Source: an uncultured Clostridia bacterium
GTDB lineage: Bacteria > Bacillota > Clostridia > Christensenellales > UBA1242
Reading direction: 5' to 3'
Assembly: GCA_947303145.1 (NCBI GenBank)
Contig: CAMYXB010000022.1
Coordinates: 1-12,003 of the forward strand
Length of the DNA stretch: 12,003 bases
This document shows positions 1-7,022 of this stretch, in pieces (position 1 is the stretch's first letter; every line of letters begins with the position of its first letter). Below the pieces are notes generated by a model that saw nothing but the letters and a program-made list of their open reading frames with translations, made no database searches and was not told the DNA's origin. Position numbers and translations under genes: made by a program.

Positions 1-145
1 CCCCACTGTCAAGTAAATTTATACACTTTTTTCAATTTTTTTTAATTTTTTTAAAAAAAATTTCATTTTTTTTATTTTTCACCCTTTTTCACATTCTTAT
101 TATTTGTCTAACTATCTCTCTTTATTATATATTACCCATATATTA

Positions 146-174
146 TTGCGTAGTTTTTTTTCTTATTGTATTAT
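146..174 (+). promoter_or_regulatory. Candidate sigma-A promoter for addBA
   Basis: TTGCGT (146-151) is followed by a 17-base spacer and TATTAT (169-174), which would start transcription near 181. The spacer is mostly T, so chance matches are likely in this composition. A second, weaker pair is TTGTCT (104-109) with TATATA (126-131) at a 16-base spacing. Either would give an untranslated leader of about 100 bases or more before addB. Confidence 0.35.
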
Positions 175-230
175 CACTGACTTAGAAAAAAGTTTTGTTG
201 AAGTTTTTTTTCACTCAAAAAATAAAAGGC

Positions 231-240
231 GGGGAGAGGA
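231..240 (+). promoter_or_regulatory. Purine-rich ribosome binding site that bears on the addB start
   Basis: GGGGAGAGGA lies 12 bases before a TTG codon at 253 and 48 bases before the ATG at 289, both in the addB frame. A stop codon (TAA, 241-243) precedes the TTG in frame, so TTG is the earliest possible start. The spacing is long for the TTG and far too long for the ATG, while the ATG itself has no clear Shine-Dalgarno sequence. This is why the addB start is not settled by the DNA alone. Confidence 0.45.
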
Positions 241-288
241 TAAAATTCTACTTTGTTTTTGTCAATTATTTTGGTAATATATACATAT

Positions 289-3200
289 ATGGTCAAGATA
301 TTTTACGGCAAGACGAGAGATAGTGCACTACATGATATGCTCCTAGATTTGAAGAAGAGATATAATAGGGGGGAGCATTATGTTTTTTTGGTGCCAGACA
401 GAGTGTCGGTGTTGTGTGAGAAGTTGATTTTTGAGGTGCTGGACATTGACAGCACTGTCAATATCGAGGTGCTCACTCTGTCTAGACTTTCCGCTAGAAT
501 ACTGAAAGACACGCCAGTCATATCTCGAGAGGAGAGTGTGATGCTCATGCAAAGGGCACTGCTGGAGAGCAGGGAGAATCTAAAGTGTTTTAAGAAAAAT
601 CTTGACTTGGGACTTGCCTCGTCCATTTTCGGCACGATAAGTCAGTTCAAATCTTGCAAGGTGGAGCCGAAGGACGTGGTGGTGAGCGGAGCGGGTGGAA
701 TACTCAGGGATAAACTCAGTGATATAGCATATCTGTATGAGAAATATGAGGCGTTGCTTTCCAGTCGTCACTTGCACGACTCTATGGATAGACTCAATCT
801 ATTGCCACAGAAGATGCGACAATCATCGTTTATAAAGGATAGCCACTTTTATGTCGCCATGTTCGATGGTTTCACACTTCAGGGCTATGAGATAGTGGCA
901 TCTCTCATTGACTGCGCCAAGAGTTTTAATATAGGCTTGCTAAAGGGGAGTAGCCCTCTCAACGAGCATATCTACGATACAGATTTCGCTCAAAATATCC
1001 TCAATCTGTGTAGCAAGAGCGATGTGCAAAAAATCATTTGCGAAGATGATTTCACCACCAATCAAAGACACATAGCGGACAATCTCTTTTCCCTTTCGCC
1101 CAGTAGAATCATGCTAGATAATGAGGGTGTGGTGCTTTTTGAGGGAGAAAATGTGGAGGAGGAAGTCACATTCGCCCTAAGTGAGATAAAGAGGCTTGTC
1201 ATGACGGGACATTATGCCCCACAAGACTTTTTTATCGCCCTGCCACATCTTATGGATAAGAGAGAGGTGGTAGAGAGAGTGATGGACAAGTTCTCTTTCC
1301 CTTACTTTGTTGACTTGGCACAAGATTTCTCTACCAGTTGTATGTTTTTGCTTGTCAAGAGTTTCTTCGAGATTATTAGAGATAATTGGAGCATGACGTC
1401 CATTCTTTCATTTATCTTTAGCCCACTGCTAGATATGGACAGGGGTAGTATCGAGGCGTTTGACGATTATGTGAGAAAATTTAGAATAGACAATATATAC
1501 ACATGTGCCACCATTTCTATACAAGATGAGGCATCTTTTGCGGGTTTTGATAGTCTCCGCTCATATATACTAGGGTTGAAGGAAGGCTTGGGGGCTATGT
1601 TTGACAATGCCTCGACTTATGGAGATTACATAGCTATAGTCGGAGCGTTTTTGAATAAAATAGACATCAGTTCGCTCCTTGCTAAACAGATTGAATATTT
1701 CACGTCAATAGGTGACGAGAGGAATGTTCGCCTCTTTGACGAATATTATGACAAGATGCAGAGTTTGCTGGACGGACTGGGCGATATTCTCGCCGATGAG
1801 AGTGTCTCTCTTGCTGACTTTATATCTACTCTCACCTCTGGGGCTATGAGTATATCCGTCTCCACAGTGCCACTTTCAGTGGACGCTGTATTCGTAGGTG
1901 ACACAAGTCTCAGTTTCTTTGAGAGACGCAAGATGGGCTTTGTTCTGTCTTGTCAGAGCCAAGAATTTCCCCTCTCGCAGAGTGATGTAGGGCTTATCAC
2001 AGACAAGGACATAGTCAAGGTTAGCGAAAAGTATAGACTGGAACCTTCAATTAAAGAGATAAATAGGAAAGAGAGATTTAAGGCATTCGAACTCCTTCTC
2101 AAGCCAAGAGAGAGAATATATCTGTCATATAATTATGACAAAGGCGGAGAGAAGAGTAGTATTATTGGTGATGTTCAAGCATTGTTTTGTGAGAAATACG
2201 ATGACGGCACCACTTCACCGCTTAGGTATCTTAAATTCAGCGATTTGCCATTTGATATGCAGAATAGCAATATAAATATTGCGAGGCGCAATTTGACCGC
2301 AGTTCTGCGTGGCACGCTCGATAGAGTGAGAGTGAAAAGTGAGCAAGATGCCACGCTCTATGCCGCACTCAAGGACAAACTCCCCAAGGAATATCTATCG
2401 AACTTCTTCTATAAAGTAGACAAGTCTTTGAGCGAGGACATATTTTTCGCCAGTGGTAAGACCAGTATAAGTGAAATAGAGAGATACATGACTTGTCCAT
2501 TTATGCATTATATGGAATATGGATTGAGAGTCAAAGATAGAGATAGCACAGATATAGACGCCAGACGAATAGGGCAATTCTTGCATAGTTTTGTGGAGGA
2601 TTTTATCAGGCACACGTCTCTCCCCATTGATGAAAATCTCATAGATAGCAAGACACAAGAAGTATTCGACAAGGTGCTTGAAAAAAAGGAATTCCTATAT
2701 ATGTTCACCACGCCTTCGGATATTGTCATCAAGCAAAATTTCCTTTTAGAAGCCCAAAGGATAGCGAGGGCATTGAATTATCAGGCGCAAAACAGCCACT
2801 TTGTGCCAAAATATATCGAGAGTAGATATGACGATGTTTCGCCCATTCGTTCACTGAAGATTAGGACTAAGAAGGGACTCATCTCTTTAGTGGGTAAAAT
2901 AGATAGGATAGATGTATATGACCAGTATTTTAGAGTGATAGACTACAAGACAGGCAATACAGATTATAGCCTGAAGGAATTGTTTTTTGGTAAAAAGATA
3001 CAACTGGAGGCATATATCAAGGTTGTTGGCACCTCTCTTCCTCTCAAGTGTGCTGGCGCATATTATCTGCCTATCAAGAACACTTTATCCACTGATGAGG
3101 AGAGCGTGCATAGAAAATATAGATTAAAGGGCAGGACACTAGATAGTGGCAATATCATCTGTGCTAGTGATAAAAATCTTGTAGGCGAAAGCATAAAGAG

Positions 3201-3492
3201 TGATATCGTGGAGATTGCCACCAACAAAGACGGCTCTTTGTCCAAGACGTCAAAGGTATTGTCTTCGAGCGAGATGTCGTCTTTGTCTAACTATGCTTAC
3301 AATCTAATCTTGCGAGCAGTGAAGGATATTTCCAGTCTAAACATCACTCCTAGACCATTATATATGGGCAGTGAGGGGGCGTGTGATAGATGCCCTTATC
3401 GCAGCATTTGCCAGTTCGACACTGCTTTTGGTGGAGTGAAGAGAATGGTGGACGCAGATATAACAGCGCAGTCATTTGAGGAGGAAAGATGA
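289..3492 (+). CDS. addB: AddB, helicase-nuclease subunit B
   Basis: This is the second subunit of the AddAB enzyme, which unwinds and degrades broken DNA ends until it meets a Chi site and so prepares them for RecA. From the ATG at 289 it has 1067 residues, close to the family's usual length of about 1150. The C-terminal RecB-type nuclease domain is intact: H766, D872 in GKIDRID, D885-Y886-K887 in DYKTG, and Q905. Four cysteines fit the AddB iron-sulfur cluster: C736 in YMTCPFMHY, then C1032, C1035 and C1041 in CDRCPYRSIC. The N-terminus, MVKIFYGKTRDSAL, aligns with the place where other AddB proteins carry a Walker A loop, but that loop is degenerate here. ATG 289 is preferred because it puts this segment at the usual distance from the N-terminus. 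A TTG start at 253 would add 12 mostly hydrophobic residues. The stop codon overlaps the addA start. Confidence 0.93.
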   Translation: MVKIFYGKTRDSALHDMLLDLKKRYNRGEHYVFLVPDRVSVLCEKLIFEVLDIDSTVNIEVLTLSRLSARILKDTPVISREESVMLMQRALLESRENLKCFKKNLDLGLASSIFGTISQFKSCKVEPKDVVVSGAGGILRDKLSDIAYLYEKYEALLSSRHLHDSMDRLNLLPQKMRQSSFIKDSHFYVAMFDGFTLQGYEIVASLIDCAKSFNIGLLKGSSPLNEHIYDTDFAQNILNLCSKSDVQKIICEDDFTTNQRHIADNLFSLSPSRIMLDNEGVVLFEGENVEEEVTFALSEIKRLVMTGHYAPQDFFIALPHLMDKREVVERVMDKFSFPYFVDLAQDFSTSCMFLLVKSFFEIIRDNWSMTSILSFIFSPLLDMDRGSIEAFDDYVRKFRIDNIYTCATISIQDEASFAGFDSLRSYILGLKEGLGAMFDNASTYGDYIAIVGAFLNKIDISSLLAKQIEYFTSIGDERNVRLFDEYYDKMQSLLDGLGDILADESVSLADFISTLTSGAMSISVSTVPLSVDAVFVGDTSLSFFERRKMGFVLSCQSQEFPLSQSDVGLITDKDIVKVSEKYRLEPSIKEINRKERFKAFELLLKPRERIYLSYNYDKGGEKSSIIGDVQALFCEKYDDGTTSPLRYLKFSDLPFDMQNSNINIARRNLTAVLRGTLDRVRVKSEQDATLYAALKDKLPKEYLSNFFYKVDKSLSEDIFFASGKTSISEIERYMTCPFMHYMEYGLRVKDRDSTDIDARRIGQFLHSFVEDFIRHTSLPIDENLIDSKTQEVFDKVLEKKEFLYMFTTPSDIVIKQNFLLEAQRIARALNYQAQNSHFVPKYIESRYDDVSPIRSLKIRTKKGLISLVGKIDRIDVYDQYFRVIDYKTGNTDYSLKELFFGKKIQLEAYIKVVGTSLPLKCAGAYYLPIKNTLSTDEESVHRKYRLKGRTLDSGNIICASDKNLVGESIKSDIVEIATNKDGSLSKTSKVLSSSEMSSLSNYAYNLILRAVKDISSLNITPRPLYMGSEGACDRCPYRSICQFDTAFGGVKRMVDADITAQSFEEER

Positions 3493-6400
3493 AGCCGACT
3501 AAAGCACAACAAGCGATGCTAGACAGCACCTCTAGCCATCTTTTAGTATCTGCCAGTGCAGGCTCCGGCAAGACCAGCACACTTATTGAGAAGGTATCCT
3601 CTCTTATAGAAAGCGGAGTATCACTAGATGACATGCTCATAGTCACATTCACAGAGGCTGCCTCGCAAGAGATGAGAGGACGCCTTGAGGGGAACCTTAG
3701 GGAAAGAGCATCTTCTAATCCATTGATTTTGCCCCAATTAGACCTATTGCCTGCATCGGATATATGCACTCTGCACTCATTTTGCTCGAAAATATTGAGA
3801 CAATACTTTTACAAGGTCGACCTAAAGCCTACCTTTTCTGTCTTGAGTGAAGATAGAGCGCAATATCTCAGGTCAAGGGCACTGCAGAAAACATTTAGAC
3901 ACTTTTCACTTACTAAAGATGAGTCATTCGTGTCACTTGTCAGCAGTTTCGGCAATAGAGGATATGACAGGCTTCGTGATGCCATACTTAATCTTTCCTC
4001 TTTCCTTGAGTCCATTGAGGACGTGTCCGCATTTTTGGATAAAAACATTGAGAACGCTTACAACCCAGACTTGAATGAGAACACTGCATGCCAATATCTT
4101 CAAGGATATGTGCACCATTCTATAAAATATATCATATCTTCTATGAGAGAATTGAAACTCGTAGCAGAGCAAAGCGGGGCGGAACATTATGCTACATTTA
4201 TGCAAAATAATATAGAACGTGCGTCCTCCATCTTAGATTGCAAGGACTTTGTGTTTCTTAGACTGCAGTTGTCAGCAGTCACTCTCCCGCCATTTGATAG
4301 CAAAAAGCATAGCGAGGCAGACGACATATTCAAAGAGGAAAATAAGATAGCATATTATGCTCTGCGAAAAAGATATGACTCACTTTGCGATATTTGTCTT
4401 GTAGATATGGATAACGATACTTTGACTAGAAGTATAAACATGGCATCGAAGAGGATAGCCAAACTTGTCGAAGTGCAAAAGCTGTTTAGCAAATTTTATA
4501 GTGAAGAAAAGCAGCAGATAGGTGGTGTGGACTTCGCCGACCTTGAGAGATATATGCTACGGCTCCTTGAGGATAAAGAGGTGGCGGATTGTTTGGATAA
4601 AAAATACATCTTTCTTGATGAGTATCAAGACATCAATAGCCTGCAAGAGAGGATAATATCCCTTATTGCCAAAGAGGATACTCAAATTATCATGGTGGGA
4701 GATGTCAAGCAGAGCATATATGCCTTTAGAAATTCCAGCCCAGACATAATCAAGGAAAAGACCAGACTGTATTCTAGTGATAGAAATAGTGGAGAGGTTA
4801 TTTATCTCAACGACAATTTTAGGAGCAACCCCACCATTCTTGAGTTCGTCAATAGTATATTTGATGGTGTTATGGATATGGACTTTGGTGGTGTAGATTA
4901 TTCTCTTGCTAGACTCACCAGTGATATAAAATACGAAGTTCACAGTGCATTTCCTGTAGTAGATGTATGCTACATAGACTTGACCGATAGGGAAGAAAGG
5001 CACAATACTTATGACAAGGTGTATTCTGTCCTAGATGATGACAACGAGTATGAGGAGCGCCTCACACTAGATAGAGCAGGGGCCATGGTTATCGCCAAGA
5101 AAATCATTGACTTAGTGGAAGGGGATAATTATATCTATGATGCCAAAACCAAAGAAAATAGACGAGTCAAATTTTCCGATATATCTGTGCTTTGTCGCAA
5201 AAATAGGCTTTTGACACAGATAGCAGGAGTGCTTATGGAATATCACGTCCCCATATCCTCTGTCGTTTCTTCCAAAGTCTACGATAGTATCGAGGTGGGA
5301 GTCTTGCTGTCTCTTTTGAGACTTTTATATTCCACTCATGATGACATTTCTCTTGTCACTGTGATGACCAGTCCGATAGCACATTTCACTCATGATGATA
5401 TGGCTCGCATTCGCTTCGCTTGTCAAGATTGCTCCACATTTTATGAGGCAGTCATGTCTTTTGCTAAGGGTGAGGGAGATTTGGCGAGCCAAGTCAAAGA
5501 TTTTCTCTCTTACATAGACACTCTTCGTCACAGCCTAGTGCATCTATCGATAAGTCACATTTTGCGTGAAGTGGTGGACAGAGATTATGGAGATTTTGTG
5601 TTATCACTGCCAGGGGGAAGTGATAGATTAAAGTTAGTTGATGAATTTATTGACAGTCTCAAAGGCAGTGATTATGATTACGACTTACCTGCTTTTTTGA
5701 ATTTCGTGGATACATTCGCCAGAGACAAGGAGAGCAAGATTGCCTTTTCCAGTGGAGATGGGTGTGTCCGCCTTACCACCATTCATGCCAGCAAGGGACT
5801 TGAATATCCCATAGTATTCCTCGCTGGTTGTGAAAAAGATTTTTTCAAAAATGCTCGCCCGCAGGACATTCTTTTTGACTCCGTTTTGTCCATTGGCATG
5901 AGTAGTGTAGATGACGATACATTCACCAAGTCAGACAATTTGGTCAAGAGTGCCATATCTATTAGGAAGAAATATAAGGAGAGAGAGGAGGAACTAAGAC
6001 TACTATATGTCGCCTTGACTAGAGCCCAAAATCACCTCTTCATAATAGGTGCAGGAGATAGAGACGATTTGACAAAGTTGAGAGCGAATGCCGATTCGAG
6101 ATTGTCCACTAGTTATCTTTCATGGATAATCCGAGGCCTCAGTCACGCATCATTTATGAAGTTGCTAACGAGGGGAGAAGTGGTGAAAGACGTCCTCTCT
6201 GGTAAGGTAAGATATAGCCTTTTCTCCCCCAAAGATTTCTTGCTCTCCAGTGAGAATAAAGAAGGACTAGATTATATCAAAGCGGAACATAGAGACAAAT
6301 CTCTTGAAAAAGTCCTTTCCTTTGAATCACCAAGGCACAGCAATATTGCTCTCAAAAATAGCGTGTCATCTCTCCTGCAGTCTAGCGAAGATTATATCTC

Positions 6401-6941
6401 TATACAAAATACATCACCGCATAGACTCACTATATTTGAGAGGAATATAGACGCCACGTCCGCCTCTAAAATAGGCACCGTCTATCATAGAATAATGGAA
6501 CAAGTCGATTTCAACAGTCCCATGGATAGAGAGACCTTCGACAATATTGTAAAAACGCTTAACATAGATGAAAAGATTGCCAGCATTATACAATATGATA
6601 AGATTAAATCTTGCCATGATGCGATAAGGGGATTGTCTCCAAATCTATGCCTTAGGGAAGTGCCTTTCATAAGTTATCTAAAACACAGCGAGATAATACA
6701 AGACGGCAGCAGTGAGAAGGTTATTGTGCAAGGAGTTGCCGACCTTATAGTCGACAGCACAGATAAAAAATATCTTGTAGACTACAAAACTTCTCGAATA
6801 GAATCCGCCGACTTATTGGTCGACAAGTATAAGGTGCAACTTCATTTGTATAGAATATGTCTAGAGAGGGCATTAAATGTGCATTTTGATGCGGTTTTTA
6901 TCTATTCTTTCCAGCAAAATCAACTTGTAAAAGTTTTTTGA
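3489..6941 (+). CDS. addA: AddA, helicase-nuclease subunit A
   Basis: This is the UvrD-like superfamily 1A motor and nuclease subunit of AddAB, with 1150 residues (about 1230 in Bacillus). The helicase motifs are complete and in order: Q motif TKAQQAML (4-11), Walker A ASAGSGKT (22-29), Walker B DEYQD (377-381), motif III GDVKQSIYAFR with Q408 and R414, motif IV NFRSN with R445, motif V IHASKGLE (H766 to E772), and motif VI YVALTRAQ with R845. The C-terminal nuclease has H1000, D1085 in GVADLI, D1098-Y1099-K1100 in DYKTS, and Q1117 followed by Y1121. Both activities are therefore expected to work. The ATG overlaps the addB stop by four bases (ATGA) and follows AGGAGG at a 4-base spacing, so the two subunits are translationally coupled. 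No terminator is evident before the next promoter, 20 bases downstream. Confidence 0.97.
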   Translation: MKPTKAQQAMLDSTSSHLLVSASAGSGKTSTLIEKVSSLIESGVSLDDMLIVTFTEAASQEMRGRLEGNLRERASSNPLILPQLDLLPASDICTLHSFCSKILRQYFYKVDLKPTFSVLSEDRAQYLRSRALQKTFRHFSLTKDESFVSLVSSFGNRGYDRLRDAILNLSSFLESIEDVSAFLDKNIENAYNPDLNENTACQYLQGYVHHSIKYIISSMRELKLVAEQSGAEHYATFMQNNIERASSILDCKDFVFLRLQLSAVTLPPFDSKKHSEADDIFKEENKIAYYALRKRYDSLCDICLVDMDNDTLTRSINMASKRIAKLVEVQKLFSKFYSEEKQQIGGVDFADLERYMLRLLEDKEVADCLDKKYIFLDEYQDINSLQERIISLIAKEDTQIIMVGDVKQSIYAFRNSSPDIIKEKTRLYSSDRNSGEVIYLNDNFRSNPTILEFVNSIFDGVMDMDFGGVDYSLARLTSDIKYEVHSAFPVVDVCYIDLTDREERHNTYDKVYSVLDDDNEYEERLTLDRAGAMVIAKKIIDLVEGDNYIYDAKTKENRRVKFSDISVLCRKNRLLTQIAGVLMEYHVPISSVVSSKVYDSIEVGVLLSLLRLLYSTHDDISLVTVMTSPIAHFTHDDMARIRFACQDCSTFYEAVMSFAKGEGDLASQVKDFLSYIDTLRHSLVHLSISHILREVVDRDYGDFVLSLPGGSDRLKLVDEFIDSLKGSDYDYDLPAFLNFVDTFARDKESKIAFSSGDGCVRLTTIHASKGLEYPIVFLAGCEKDFFKNARPQDILFDSVLSIGMSSVDDDTFTKSDNLVKSAISIRKKYKEREEELRLLYVALTRAQNHLFIIGAGDRDDLTKLRANADSRLSTSYLSWIIRGLSHASFMKLLTRGEVVKDVLSGKVRYSLFSPKDFLLSSENKEGLDYIKAEHRDKSLEKVLSFESPRHSNIALKNSVSSLLQSSEDYISIQNTSPHRLTIFERNIDATSASKIGTVYHRIMEQVDFNSPMDRETFDNIVKTLNIDEKIASIIQYDKIKSCHDAIRGLSPNLCLREVPFISYLKHSEIIQDGSSEKVIVQGVADLIVDSTDKKYLVDYKTSRIESADLLVDKYKVQLHLYRICLERALNVHFDAVFIYSFQQNQLVKVF

Positions 6942-6961
6942 AAAAAATGTCTAAAAATGCT

Positions 6962-6990
6962 TTGTATTTCGCAAACAGGTGTGTTATACT
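6962..6990 (+). promoter_or_regulatory. Sigma-A promoter with extended -10
   Basis: TTGTAT (6962-6967) and TATACT (6985-6990) are separated by exactly 17 bases, and a TG one base before the -10 (6982-6983) makes it an extended -10 element. Transcription would start near 6997, giving a leader of about 26 bases that contains AAGGAAGG (7008-7015), 7 bases before the ATG at 7023. This is the best promoter in the window. Confidence 0.75.
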
Positions 6991-7022
6991 AGTTGATATT
7001 AGAGATTAAGGAAGGTGTTATT

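Larger units (their letters stand above)
1..252. other. T-rich non-coding leader upstream of addB
   Basis: No open reading frame with coding character is seen here on either strand. The plus strand is dominated by runs of six to nine T, separated by short A-rich or C-containing stretches, especially at 27-90 and 151-212. This asymmetry is far stronger than anywhere else in the window. The region holds a candidate promoter and a purine-rich ribosome binding site near its right end. The first 26 bases are less T-rich and could belong to the end of an upstream element, but no second copy is present here to test that. Confidence 0.6.

Noticed and set aside
1..26. Possible insertion-sequence end (CACTGTCAAGTAAATTTA)
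   Set aside because: The sequence is reminiscent of transposon ends, but no inverted partner, target duplication or transposase is in the window.
3350..3769. A 139-codon minus-strand open frame over the addB/addA junction
   Set aside because: It runs opposite the iron-sulfur cysteines of addB and the Walker A of addA, so it is a shadow of two well-supported genes.
4557..5003. A 148-codon open frame on the minus strand inside addA
   Set aside because: It lies opposite the Walker B to motif IV region of addA, whose frame is fully explained by conserved helicase motifs.
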